From the NCBI RefSeq assembly GCF_032302195.1, contig NZ_CP135275.1:2170001-2234000 (forward strand): a stretch of DNA of 64,000 nucleotides, read 5' to 3'. How positions within the stretch are numbered: the first letter of the stretch is position 1; the number at the start of each line of letters is the position of its first letter. The notes beneath the pieces were generated by a model. That model worked only from the letters and a program-made list of their open reading frames with translations. It made no database searches and was not told the origin of the DNA. Source of the stretch: Paenibacillus sp. MMS20-IR301 (GTDB taxonomy: Bacteria > Bacillota > Bacilli > Paenibacillales > Paenibacillaceae). Shown here piece after piece: positions 53,130 through 61,468 of the stretch. The translations under genes were made by a program, and so were the position numbers.

Positions 53130-53875
53130 CAAGCAACATCCCGGCGTCTAAAGACAGTGAAGCCTGAAATCAGGAAGAGTAACATGTATATGCCCAGCAC
53201 TACAATCGAGAAGCCCAGGGTCATTCCCGGCATAGGTGCACCACCATCCTTATAGGCTGCAAGGTTGAGGTTCGGGAAAAGAAAATATTTGAAAAACTCG
53301 CGGGAAATCATCATTTTGTCAATCGTCGTTAAAAAAATCGCCGCCCCGATCGACACACCTGTTGATTTCGTCAAAATCCCGAGCATAAAGCCGATCGTTG
53401 CATACACCGTACAATATACAGTTCCATACACGAGAGATATCAGAATATCACTGATGCCTGTATCTCCCCCGCTGACCCCAAAGAAGATTATACCGAAGAC
53501 AAACAACGCTACCGCACTAGTCAAAATCATACTCAGCATGTAGAGCAGCACAGTTACATATTTGGAGGCCAGGATAGCCGTGCGGCTGCGGGCGCGAATC
53601 AGCAGGAACTTAATCGTTCCCTGGCTGTATTCTCGCGATACAATTCCCGCCGTCATAACGATAACAAGGATAGCCAGTATTTGGCCAATGCCCGTAGACT
53701 GGAGCATATCCGCTGTATACTCTGCTGCTGAGGTGTACGTAACCGATTCGAGAGTGTCCGCAATATAGGTTATCACTAAGACAAGCAGTGCCAAGAGCAC
53801 ATACGGGACGATAAAGCTGCGTTTCTTTGCTATTTTGAGCCATTCATTCTGCACGAGCTGATTAAATTTACGCAA
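53129..53875 (-). CDS. ABC-2-type permease
   Basis: The 248-residue protein has six membrane segments, for example FIVPYVLLALLVLVITYIAD, ILAILVIVMTAGIVSREYSQ and GFSIVVLGIYMLLFLISGF. SREYSQGTIKFLLIRARSR is the typical ABC-2 intracellular loop. It overlaps the ATPase gene by 8 bp. It should pair with the ATPase at 53868-54839. Confidence 0.87.
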   Translation of the reverse strand: MRKFNQLVQNEWLKIAKKRSFIVPYVLLALLVLVITYIADTLESVTYTSAAEYTADMLQSTGIGQILAILVIVMTAGIVSREYSQGTIKFLLIRARSRTAILASKYVTVLLYMLSMILTSAVALFVFGIIFFGVSGGDTGISDILISLVYGTVYCTVYATIGFMLGILTKSTGVSIGAAIFLTTIDKMMISREFFKYFLFPNLNLAAYKDGGAPMPGMTLGFSIVVLGIYMLLFLISGFTVFRRRDVA

Positions 53876-54839
53876 TGCGGTTGCCCCCTGTCCATTTCAG
53901 GAAATCTTCTTCAAGACTCTGTTTGTTCTCCGTGATCCGGTAGACCCCAACCTTGCTTGCACTGAATGCCGCCACAAGCTCCGGCACCTTCTGGTCGGGC
54001 AGGCTTACATGAAGCTCGGAATGCGCCTCATCTGTTCCGGTCACCTGCACACCTTGCAGCTCCCCGGCTACCTTCTGCGCCATCCCGGCATTGTCTACCC
54101 GGATAACAAGCGTTACTTCGCTGCGGTCTTCCGGCGCTTCGGTAATCTGTGTAACAGTTACCAGCTTGCCGTTCTGGATGACTACCGCCCGGTGGCAAAT
54201 CTGCTCGATCTCGGACAGCATATGGCTGGAGATCAGAATGGCAATCCCCTCTACCTCGGCAATCCTGCGCATATAATCGCGCATCTCGCGGATTCCGGCA
54301 GGGTCAAGGCCATTGGTCGGCTCATCCAGAATCAGCAGCTTCGGCGAATGGAGCAGTGCCTGGGCAATTCCCAGACGCTGGCGCATACCAAGCGAATAGG
54401 CCTTGACCTTCTTGTTCATCGCTTCCTGCAATCCGACGAGCTGTACTACTTTATCAATCCGTTCTTCCTCCGCACCATCGCTCATCCGCAGATATTGCTT
54501 CAGATTGTCATAACCGGTCATATGCGGATAAAATTCCGGATTCTCGATAATCGCACCAATCTGCGCAATCGCCTGCTTGAATTCCTTCCGGATACTGTGG
54601 CCCTGGATCAGAACATCCCCGCTGCTCATGCCGATCAGCCCGGTCATCATACGGATGGTGGTCGTCTTGCCCGCACCATTGGGTCCCAGCAGTCCGATAA
54701 TCTCTCCCCGGCGGATATCGAAGCTTAGATTATCCACGATGGCTTTTCCTTTAATGACTTTGCTGACGTTCTGCATTTCAAGCACATGTTCGTCTTTCGC
54801 AGGCCCGGATAGCCCATTATTGTGTGTAGAGTGATTCAT
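53868..54839 (-). CDS. ABC transporter ATP-binding protein, BcrA type
   Basis: The 323-residue ATPase has Walker A GLLGPNGAGKTTTIRMM, the signature YSLGMRQRLGIAQALL, Walker B LLILDEPTNGLDPAG, and the longer C-terminal domain seen in BcrA/YtrB-like exporters. It is the first gene of five. Bacitracin-type and lantibiotic-immunity exporters have this organisation, but no antibiotic can be named from the sequence. Confidence 0.9.
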   Translation of the reverse strand: MNHSTHNNGLSGPAKDEHVLEMQNVSKVIKGKAIVDNLSFDIRRGEIIGLLGPNGAGKTTTIRMMTGLIGMSSGDVLIQGHSIRKEFKQAIAQIGAIIENPEFYPHMTGYDNLKQYLRMSDGAEEERIDKVVQLVGLQEAMNKKVKAYSLGMRQRLGIAQALLHSPKLLILDEPTNGLDPAGIREMRDYMRRIAEVEGIAILISSHMLSEIEQICHRAVVIQNGKLVTVTQITEAPEDRSEVTLVIRVDNAGMAQKVAGELQGVQVTGTDEAHSELHVSLPDQKVPELVAAFSASKVGVYRITENKQSLEEDFLKWTGGNRIA

Positions 54840-54969
54840 GACAGCCTCCCCTGAATAATTGAATTGGATAACTGAACTGCATTATAAAATGCATTTAAGA
54901 GCTGAACCTTAAGCCTTAGTTATGGCTACAGTGACCATTTGGAATTTAGCCGCTGCCAGGCGTTGTATC

Positions 54970-54993
54970 AGTGTGTTAGTTACATAGTACACT
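54970..54993. promoter_or_regulatory. candidate operator for the YtrA-type regulator
   Basis: AGTGTGTTAGTTACATAGTACACT is a 24-bp imperfect inverted repeat with outer arms AGTGT and ACACT. YtrA-family sites have similar AGTGTA...TACACT ends. It overlaps the -10 box at 54984-54989. Confidence 0.65.
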
Positions 54994-55012
54994 AGTAGTT
55001 ATATTCTGTAAA
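54984..55012 (-). promoter_or_regulatory. promoter of the ABC operon
   Basis: TTTACA (55007-55012) and TACTAT (54984-54989) are separated by 17 bp on the minus strand. The inverted repeat covers the -10. Confidence 0.65.
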
Positions 55013-55167
55013 GTCTATTTGTGAAAAAATTCCTTAACCTGTCTGCAAACAGGCTATCCTGCCGGGAGCTCTAACCATACCATTCCTTCAGAGCAGTCAT
55101 AGAATAGTATTGCAGCTGCCAGTCCGCACTGGCACTGCCAACTCATCAACACCAGGGAGGAATACAC

Positions 55168-55539
55168 ATGGATAAAGAGGTGCATATCTCGCAGACCTAT
55201 CCGCGGCTGACCGTGTACAGCGAGGAGAACTACCGGGGAAGAAGCCGGATATACCGGGGTAATCTGGGTATCCGTAATACTGACAACATTCTGGACGGAA
55301 TCGAAAGCCTGCGCTTTTTCTCCACCAGCAGCAACGCTACACTTGTTCTGTTCAGCAGAACCAGGTTCAGAGGCAGCTTCCGCGTGCTTCGCGGCAATCA
55401 CAGCATCCGTGATCTGGACGATTACATTTCCGGTAATGATGTGGAATCTATTATTTCCACTAATCAGAGACTGACTCTCGCTCAGATCCGTAATATCCGC
55501 AATACAGGAGAACTGCCTTCCGGCTACAGGGTGATCTGA
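55168..55539 (+). CDS. beta/gamma-crystallin-like protein
   Basis: The 123-residue protein consists of two similar halves: LTVYSEENYRGRSRIYRGN, and LVLFSRTRFRGSFRVLRGN. This Y/F-x-G-x3 layout, followed by IESLRFF and VESIIST, fits the two Greek-key motifs of a beta/gamma crystallin. Such domains bind calcium, though the usual N/D-N/D-x-x-S/T-S sites are not clear here. AGGGAGGAAT precedes the ATG. No signal peptide is present. The role is unknown. A long open frame on the other strand is a shadow. Confidence 0.72.
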   Translation: MDKEVHISQTYPRLTVYSEENYRGRSRIYRGNLGIRNTDNILDGIESLRFFSTSSNATLVLFSRTRFRGSFRVLRGNHSIRDLDDYISGNDVESIISTNQRLTLAQIRNIRNTGELPSGYRVI

Positions 55540-55616
55540 TCCTTTGAAGCTGAACTGCAGCATATTAACAGCAGGAGATGGATAAAAAAACCGCTCCGGT
55601 ATCCAATCCAACAAGA

Positions 55617-55647
55617 AAAAAGCCAGCCGATGATTGGCTGGCTTTTC
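55617..55647. terminator. bidirectional terminator
   Basis: AGCCAGCC pairs with GGCTGGCT, with A and T runs on either side. Confidence 0.8.
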
Positions 55648-55649
55648 TC

Positions 55650-56325
55650 CTGTTGGTTCAAAAGTTCAAATCCAACTTTTTCATTATAAAATTCAACTAT
55701 ATAGCTTGAACTGGAAAGCTATATGTTGAATTAGAATTGCTGAACGGCCGAAATTCATTCTAATGCATTCACCGCCTATCCGCGCAACAGCTTATTGTAC
55801 ACGATGGTTGGCGTTCACTCCAACTAAAGAAGATAAACGCGGGGGGTGGTGCTGGTTATAGAGGGCTAATGCCATCTGTCTGGTTCAAATACAATCCCAA
55901 GCTGAGCCATACGGACACCACAGCCTTTATTCGCTCAAAAAAAGTCATTTGGGCGGGCTTACGGACATGACGGCCCTTATCGGCCGCTTTTCATGGGCAA
56001 AATCCACTTTTCCGGTGAAATAACGGCGCTCATGTCCCTAAGACTGACACTCCGGTACCTTTCCGCAGGCTTAACGCCTCTCATGTCCGTAAGCTAAGCT
56101 ATTACCTTGAACAACCGTTGCGTGGCTGGCTGCTTTTCTTAATGGAGGGCACATTCAACCCATTTACCTGCGCGCGCCAGCTCATTGTACATGATTTTAC
56201 ACTTAAAGATGAGTTTTGGACCTCCGGCCGCTGTTGTTTCCTATAAAGTTTTATAGTTCAATCTATATAATGCTTTTGGGCTTACAGAAGAAATATTAAC
56301 GCACTGATACTTAGTGATCACAGCT
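55650..56325. other. gene-free region with dispersed repeats
   Basis: No gene was recognised. GCGCAACAGCTTATTGTACACGAT (near 55781-55804) and GCGCCAGCTCATTGTACATGAT (near 56173-56195) form a direct repeat that flanks the array at 55911-56093. GAACGGCCGAAATTCATTCTA near 55741 resembles sequence at 9483. Confidence 0.6.
55911..56093. repeat. four-unit dispersed repeat, copy 2
   Basis: Units ACGGACACCACAGCCTTTAT (55911-55930) and ACGGACATGACGGCCCTTAT (55961-55980) are direct; TAACGGCGCTCATGTCCCTA (56031-56040 end) and TTAACGCCTCTCATGTCCGT (56071-56090) are inverted. Order and spacing match copy 1 at 10101-10283. Confidence 0.7.
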
Positions 56326-56670
56326 TCACCTTCCAAATCCTAATTCATTTCCGTCCAAGTCCTTGATTGTAAATTTTTTTGTGCCCCAGGGTGTATCAAA
56401 TAAGGGCTCAATAATCTCAACTTTGTCCTTTAGTTTTTCCCAAAGCTCCTCTACTTCATTAACAGTAAAATTAAGTCTCCCATGAGATTTTTCACTCTTT
56501 ACTTCCATTATCGCAAAGGTTGCACCTTCTTCTGATTTAAAATCATAATAAGCAGGATTTTCAGGCGGCCAGCCGCTATCAGATTTAAAACCTATAACTT
56601 CTTCATACCATTTTAAAGCTAAATTAATATCGGATACATTAACTCTTATATGATTAAGCCTCGTTTTCAT
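56326..56670 (-). CDS. VOC-family (glyoxalase/bleomycin-resistance fold) protein
   Basis: The 114-residue protein starts LNHIRVNVSDINLALKWYEEVIGF and ends TIKDLDGNELGFGR, the two ends of a VOC half-domain pair. Candidate metal ligands are the His in LNHIRV and the Glu in GNELGF. The gene is clearly more AT-rich than its neighbours and lies beside dispersed repeats, so recent transfer is possible. The substrate is unknown. Confidence 0.83.
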   Translation of the reverse strand: MKTRLNHIRVNVSDINLALKWYEEVIGFKSDSGWPPENPAYYDFKSEEGATFAIMEVKSEKSHGRLNFTVNEVEELWEKLKDKVEIIEPLFDTPWGTKKFTIKDLDGNELGFGR

Positions 56671-56798
56671 ATATGTCCTCCCTTAAAATAATTTTTTATG
56701 TACGATATAAATAATAGCATATTATGCATTATTTTGAAGCGGGATTTTCGTTATTACAGGCATCAAAGCTGACGCCAATTCAAGTGTTGCAAAAGGAA

Positions 56799-56837
56799 AA
56801 ATGACATGCACAGCTGTTGTCAGTTTGCATGTCATTT
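56799..56837 (-). terminator. terminator of the phosphotransferase gene
   Basis: AAATGACATGCA pairs with TGCATGTCATTT, followed by TTCC and TTTT on the minus strand. Confidence 0.75.
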
Positions 56838-56864
56838 GCTATGCCAATTTTATGTTCGGCACCT

Positions 56865-57857
56865 CTACCGTAACACCCCGCCTTGCCTTTCCCCTCCGGC
56901 TTCACCGGACATCTGAACAATATCTGCTGCAAGCAGGACTATCTGCTCCTGCAGCACATTTACTTCATCCGTGCCTTCGAGGTAACGGGTAAGGAAATGG
57001 AGGAATACATCGACCTTCCGCAGTAGAATCAGCACGGGGATTGCTGCGATTTCCTCAGTAGAGAGTGTGATGGTCCGGCTGTATCCCCGCCAGAAATCAC
57101 GGATGATCCGCTCCTCTTCCGCATGACAGAGCATCCCGGACAGGATCACTGCGGCCTCCATCGCCCGCACATCCCGGGTACAGAATTCGAAATCCAGCAG
57201 TGCAGTAACCTTCGCTCCATCCTGCGCACTCACGAGCAGATTGGAAGCATTCAGATCACCATGCACCAGCTGATGCGGCAGTCTCTCCAGCTGTTCCAGT
57301 GATCCCGCAATTCCCTCATACGCCTCAACGAGTACCTTAAGCTCCGGCAACAAGCCTTCAAGACCTTCCGGCGGATTCGAATAAAGTCCTGCAACCGCCT
57401 CACGGCTGCATAACGGGTAATTGGTTGACAGTTCATAATACGGGCGGTATACCGCTGGCAGACCGGGATCAACATCAGCCAGCGCCGCTGTTAGGCTCCC
57501 AGCTGCATCTCCGAATGACTCATAGAAGCCCGGGTCCTGCTCCGCAGGCGAATCCCCCGCAATATAGCGGAACATACAGGCGAATTTCCCCTCCCGCTCC
57601 TCCAGCCGGACTAATGTATCTCCCGTAACCACTGGAACCGGCACCGGAATCATAAACGGAAGATCCTGCAGCGCAAGCTGCTGCAGCACCGCATGCTCAA
57701 ACCTGATTTTCTCCTGATCCTTATGTGTATCATAGATTCGCAGAACCGCACGGCGGTCATCTTGTTCCACGAAGTAAGTGGTGTTATTCCAGCCTCCGCT
57801 CCGTTTGGTCAATGTTCCGTTCCACTCCGGCCAGAACCGGCTTACAATAGTATTCAT
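56865..57857 (-). CDS. APH-family phosphotransferase (kinase-like fold)
   Basis: The 330-residue protein has a kinase-like fold: RSGGWNNTTYFVEQDD at the N terminus, the catalytic loop LVHGDLNASNLLV, and metal-binding LLDFEFCTRD. The family includes aminoglycoside phosphotransferases, homoserine kinase II and fructosamine kinases; the C-terminal helices (VLILLRKVDVFLHFLTRY) are closer to the homoserine-kinase-like branch. The substrate is unknown. It is divergent from the ECF sigma gene. Confidence 0.85.
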   Translation of the reverse strand: MNTIVSRFWPEWNGTLTKRSGGWNNTTYFVEQDDRRAVLRIYDTHKDQEKIRFEHAVLQQLALQDLPFMIPVPVPVVTGDTLVRLEEREGKFACMFRYIAGDSPAEQDPGFYESFGDAAGSLTAALADVDPGLPAVYRPYYELSTNYPLCSREAVAGLYSNPPEGLEGLLPELKVLVEAYEGIAGSLEQLERLPHQLVHGDLNASNLLVSAQDGAKVTALLDFEFCTRDVRAMEAAVILSGMLCHAEEERIIRDFWRGYSRTITLSTEEIAAIPVLILLRKVDVFLHFLTRYLEGTDEVNVLQEQIVLLAADIVQMSGEAGGERQGGVLR

Positions 57858-57896
57858 AGGTTAATGTCCCTTTCTCATTATAATTGGCGCAAATTA

Positions 57897-57925
57897 TGTA
57901 ACGAAGTTCCCGCAGCCGGGTCTTA
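57897..57925 (+). promoter_or_regulatory. putative ECF-type promoter (autoregulation)
   Basis: TGTAAC (57897-57902) and GTCTTA (57920-57925) are separated by 17 bp. An AAC -35 and a GTC -10 are typical of ECF promoters, and the position upstream of the sigma gene fits autoregulation. Confidence 0.5.
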
Positions 57926-57946
57926 TCTATGTAAGGTGGTGAACAT

Positions 57947-58438
57947 GTGGCCGAGGTAGAGCAAATCTACGAGCAATATTTTCAGGATGTGTATTTATTT
58001 GCGTTGTCCCTAAGCAGAAACACACAGATTGCCGAGGAAATCACGCAGGAAACGTTTGTCAAAGCAGTGAAGAGTATTAACCAGTTCAAAGGCAATTGTA
58101 AAATCAGTGTCTGGCTCTGTCAAATCGCGAAAAACAGCTACTTCACTTATATGGATAAGCAAAGACGCCGGGAACCCGGTGAACCGCAAGACTATCCGCA
58201 GGCAGGCAGCCTCATGCTCGAGCAAAAGCTAATCGACAAGACGGAGGCCTTGCGGATTCATAAACTGCTGCACAGTCTGAAGGAGCCCTACAAGGAAGTC
58301 TTCACGCTGAGGGTATTCGGAGAACTGTCCTTTGCCCATATCAGCGAGGTGTTTGGCAGAACGGAGAGCTGGGCCAGGGTTACCTATCACCGCGCAAGAA
58401 ACAGCATACAAGACTTATTAATGGAGGAAGGCCAATGA
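57947..58438 (+). CDS. ECF sigma factor
   Basis: The 163-residue protein has sigma region 2 (QDVYLFALSLSRNTQIAEEITQETF) and region 4 (LKEPYKEVFTLRVFGELSFAHISEVFGRTESWARVTYHRAR). GTG 57947 is chosen because AAGGTGG lies 7 nt upstream. It overlaps the anti-sigma gene by 4 bp (ATGA). It should direct RNA polymerase to stress genes when released from its partner. The regulon is unknown. Confidence 0.92.
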   Translation: MAEVEQIYEQYFQDVYLFALSLSRNTQIAEEITQETFVKAVKSINQFKGNCKISVWLCQIAKNSYFTYMDKQRRREPGEPQDYPQAGSLMLEQKLIDKTEALRIHKLLHSLKEPYKEVFTLRVFGELSFAHISEVFGRTESWARVTYHRARNSIQDLLMEEGQ

Positions 58439-59136
58439 ACAAACTGTCCTGTGAGGTTGTTGAGGATCTACTGCCGTTATATCATGATGAGGTGTGCAGT
58501 GCAGCGACTAAGGAAGCCGTCGGGGCCCATTTAGCCACCTGCAGCCGTTGCTCCTCCGCACTGCGGAAGCTGCAGCAGAGCAGCAGCCTACCTTTTGAGA
58601 GGATTGCCAGAAATAAAGAGGAAGTTGCGGGTCTCTCCAGCTTTCAGGGCTACTTTCACCGCTCCAGAGTGCTTTCCTTCGTCAAAGGCCTGCTCCTGGC
58701 TACAGCCGTATGTGCGGTTCTTATTCTCGGCTACGCCGGTCTGTTCCGCTGGAATATTACCGAAGTCCCCTCCAGCGCAATCGATATTACCGAAGTAAGC
58801 CTGCTCCAGAACGGGAAGATTGCTTATCATGTAAAAGTAACCGACGGCTACGAGGTGAATCAAATCAACGGAAAAATGGAAAACGACGGAATCTTCTATA
58901 TTACTCCTGTACGGCCAGTGTTTAAATCACGGAAATTCGCGGAGCTCGGGCTCGGCAACCGGTATGACACCATCGATCTTGAGATTTTAAATGCTAACCG
59001 GACGGACCCTTCTACCCGGATTAAAGCCGTCTACTATGGGCCTAAGGATGATAACCCCATCCTGATCTGGAAGCAGGGTATGGCCCTGCCGCCAGCAACT
59101 CCAACCGTTGAAGCCCAGTTCACTGAGCAGCATTAG
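58435..59136 (+). CDS. membrane anti-sigma factor with zinc-finger domain
   Basis: The 233-residue protein has an N-terminal ZAS domain (CEVVEDLLPLYHDEVCS, HLATCSRCSSAL, giving H-x3-C-x2-C), one membrane helix (LLLATAVCAVLILGYAGLF, about residues 83-101) and an extracellular domain of about 130 residues rich in beta structure. It should hold the sigma factor at the membrane until the outer domain senses envelope stress. It is translationally coupled to the sigma gene. Confidence 0.9.
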   Translation: MNKLSCEVVEDLLPLYHDEVCSAATKEAVGAHLATCSRCSSALRKLQQSSSLPFERIARNKEEVAGLSSFQGYFHRSRVLSFVKGLLLATAVCAVLILGYAGLFRWNITEVPSSAIDITEVSLLQNGKIAYHVKVTDGYEVNQINGKMENDGIFYITPVRPVFKSRKFAELGLGNRYDTIDLEILNANRTDPSTRIKAVYYGPKDDNPILIWKQGMALPPATPTVEAQFTEQH

Positions 59137-59220
59137 CTTGAATAGATGCCTATTCTGCGGAGCAGTGATTTTTCCGCTATAATGAATTTCATAATGAATG
59201 ATATAAAGGATGGGATACTT

Positions 59221-60111
59221 ATGGACACGACCGTTTCCAAACGCTGGCTGCTGGCCAGACTCTATGAATCGGAGCAGACGATAGTAGACTGCCGGTTTAC
59301 ACTCGGCAAACCGGAGGCCGGCCGGGAGAGCTATAAGCATGAACATATTCCCGGAGCGGTCTATCTGGATCTGGAGCTGGATCTGTCCTCACCGGTAGGT
59401 GAACATGGCGGACGCCATCCCCTCCCTGACCCAGAGGTACTTGCGGCCCGCCTCTCCAAGCTGGGGATCAGCAACGATACACGCATTGTTGCCTATGACG
59501 ACGAGAGCGGCATGAACGCGGCCCGGCTGTGGTGGCTGCTGCGCTACCTCGGGCATGAGCAGGTTTTCATTCTGGAAGACAGCTTCAGCACCTGGAAAGC
59601 AGAGAAATATCCGGTGACGGATCACCAGCCGATACGGGTACCGAGCACCTTCACTGCAAATGTACGGCCGCAGATGCTGGCGGGGGTTGATGAGGTTCAG
59701 GCGGTGTCGGAAAAGACCGTTGCGACTAAGGCTGAAATGGTTAACAGTGACTCCACTGCTTCCCTCTCCGCCCTGCCTGTCCTGATCGACTCGCGCGCCA
59801 ACGACCGCTACCACGGCCAGAACGAGACGGTGGACAAGAAAGCCGGCCATATCCCCGGCGCGCTTAACTACTTCTGGAAAGGTACGCAAAATGCAGACGG
59901 CAGCTACAAGAGCGCCGAAGAACTACAGGAGCATTTTGCCGGACTCGATAAAGACCGCGAGGTCATCGTTTACTGCGGCTCTGGCGTAACCGCCTGCCCG
60001 AATGTGCTGGCGCTGGAGAAGGCCGGATTCAAGAAAGTGCGGCTGTATGCGGGGAGCTGGAGCGACTGGATTTCGTATGAAGAGAATTTGGTGGCTACAG
60101 GGGAAGAGTAA
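59221..60111 (+). CDS. thiosulfate/3-mercaptopyruvate sulfurtransferase
   Basis: The 296-residue protein has two rhodanese domains. The C-terminal active Cys252 is in VYCGSGVTACPN, the CGSGVTA loop of thiosulfate/3-mercaptopyruvate sulfurtransferases. In the N-terminal domain the equivalent loop is YDDESGMNAARLW with no Cys, so that half is structural. ATG 59221 follows AAAGGATGGG; an earlier ATG in frame lacks a site. A decayed relative of its 3' end is at 61290-61412. Confidence 0.88.
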   Translation: MDTTVSKRWLLARLYESEQTIVDCRFTLGKPEAGRESYKHEHIPGAVYLDLELDLSSPVGEHGGRHPLPDPEVLAARLSKLGISNDTRIVAYDDESGMNAARLWWLLRYLGHEQVFILEDSFSTWKAEKYPVTDHQPIRVPSTFTANVRPQMLAGVDEVQAVSEKTVATKAEMVNSDSTASLSALPVLIDSRANDRYHGQNETVDKKAGHIPGALNYFWKGTQNADGSYKSAEELQEHFAGLDKDREVIVYCGSGVTACPNVLALEKAGFKKVRLYAGSWSDWISYEENLVATGEE

Positions 60112-60117
60112 CTACGG

Positions 60118-60144
60118 AGAGCCCGCGCTGAACGCGGGCTCTTT
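60118..60144 (+). terminator. terminator of the sulfurtransferase gene
   Basis: AGAGCCCGCG pairs with CGCGGGCTCT, followed by TTTG. Confidence 0.72.
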
Positions 60145-60251
60145 GAGCTGGAGTTAAGCCCATGCAGAATTTTTCGGAGAGCCAAACCTCCTCCTCCAGG
60201 TTCCGCCCCCATTCGTCAGTCCCGGCTAAAGGCCACTCCGGCTACCTTCCG

Positions 60252-61166
60252 CTACAGCTTGGTCAGCACATGAGCGCTCACAAAGTAATCCCTGTCTTCG
60301 TATTCATCATGGACGAACTCCCACAGCAGCGAAAATCTTAATTCAACTTTATAGAGCCGCATAATTTGCGGATGAACGTGGACAAATGCCCCCGGCAAGC
60401 ACAAGCCTTGTTGCGCCATCTCCGGCAGATGCCCGTATATCAGGTCCAAGTTTTCCCGGAGATTTCCTCCCGTCAGCTCCAGAGTCTTAACAGCAGCCGG
60501 GCTGGTGTAGCCGGTTGCTGATATGCGCTGCAGCAGCAGAGTATCGGTTAAATGGACAATCACCCCGTCCGGTGCCAGGAGGCCCTGCAAAGATTGAAAG
60601 ATGTTGATATGAATCCGTTCAAGCAGCCGATCCAGCTGAGCGCTGAATTCCGGTGTATGGGCAACCTTGTTTTTCTTCCGGTAAAAAAAGGCGGAGATGA
60701 GCTGCGTCGTGAAGCATAAATTCATGACCACGTCAAAAGGAGGCTGCAGCGGCGAGAAATCCACGTTTGGCCGCAATTCGTCAACCTTTGCTTTCAAGTC
60801 ATCCGGTGAAGACACTTCCGTTCCTACTCCGGTCAGATCAACGATTGCCCGTTCGTATTTCTCCGGGTGTGCCGACTTGGCCAGAAAGCGGTCCAGCGCT
60901 TTTTCATCGATATCGACGATCGTAATCCGTTCAAATATAGACTCGATATACGAAATGGGCACATCGTTTCCGTTCCCGGCTCCGAGCAGTAAAATATGCC
61001 CGCGCCCGCAGCGGTTATGTTCCAGCGTTTGCTCCAGAACCTGCTGAATCTGATCCCGGTAGCCCGCCCAGTGCTGCCAATCATGCTGGGTCGAGTCATT
61101 TCTGAGGGTGTTGGCTTTGCGGAATTTGACGTAAGGAACATTGACTTTTCTCATAAATGGATTCAT
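60252..61166 (-). CDS. SAM-binding methyltransferase-like protein
   Basis: The protein has about 304 residues. HILLLGAGNGNDVP is the SAM-binding loop of a Rossmann methyltransferase and TIVDIDEKALDRFL the following acidic strand; CFTTQLISAFFYRKKN and the C-terminal region are not assigned. ATG 61166 follows AAAGGTG. The target is unknown. It sits between the sulfurtransferase gene and its 3' remnant. Confidence 0.72.
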   Translation of the reverse strand: MNPFMRKVNVPYVKFRKANTLRNDSTQHDWQHWAGYRDQIQQVLEQTLEHNRCGRGHILLLGAGNGNDVPISYIESIFERITIVDIDEKALDRFLAKSAHPEKYERAIVDLTGVGTEVSSPDDLKAKVDELRPNVDFSPLQPPFDVVMNLCFTTQLISAFFYRKKNKVAHTPEFSAQLDRLLERIHINIFQSLQGLLAPDGVIVHLTDTLLLQRISATGYTSPAAVKTLELTGGNLRENLDLIYGHLPEMAQQGLCLPGAFVHVHPQIMRLYKVELRFSLLWEFVHDEYEDRDYFVSAHVLTKL

Positions 61167-61289
61167 AGCGTGATTCACCTTTTCTATCTGGAATGGAGCA
61201 TTAACGAAATTATATCTTTTTTGGGGCAGGCGGTAAAAGAATACTTCACAACATATTCAACTCACTGAAATTGCAGATGGATTAGGCTG

Positions 61290-61412
61290 AGCTCCGGCGT
61301 AAGCGCTCGCCTGAATGTGCTGGTGCTTACGATGGCCGGATTCAGAAATGTGAAGCTCTATGCGGGAAGCTGGAGTGACTGGATCAGCTATGAAGGGAAT
61401 GCGGTAGCTACC
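61290..61412 (+). pseudogene. 3' remnant of a second sulfurtransferase gene
   Basis: Translated in one frame, it reads SSGVSARLNVLVLTMAGF then YAGSWSDWISYEGNAVAT, the same as the last 43 residues of the sulfurtransferase at 59221-60111 with scattered changes. The active-site Cys is not present and there is no start. The frame runs on into a hairpin at 61425-61453. It is a diverged relative, not a recent copy. Confidence 0.8.
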
Positions 61413-61424
61413 AATCACCTGGAA

Positions 61425-61453
61425 CAGGGCCCCCCATATATCCAGGGGCCCTG
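61425..61453. terminator. GC-rich hairpin, weak terminator
   Basis: CAGGGCCCC pairs with GGGGCCCTG, with no T run on either side. It lies between the sulfurtransferase remnant and the end of the GH43 gene. Confidence 0.45.
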
Positions 61454-61468
61454 CTCTGATTACCCGCA

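Noticed and set aside
55054..55614. 186-codon minus-strand frame over the crystallin-like gene
   Set aside because: No ribosome binding site, and the plus-strand gene has a good start, a recognisable two-fold repeat and a terminator.
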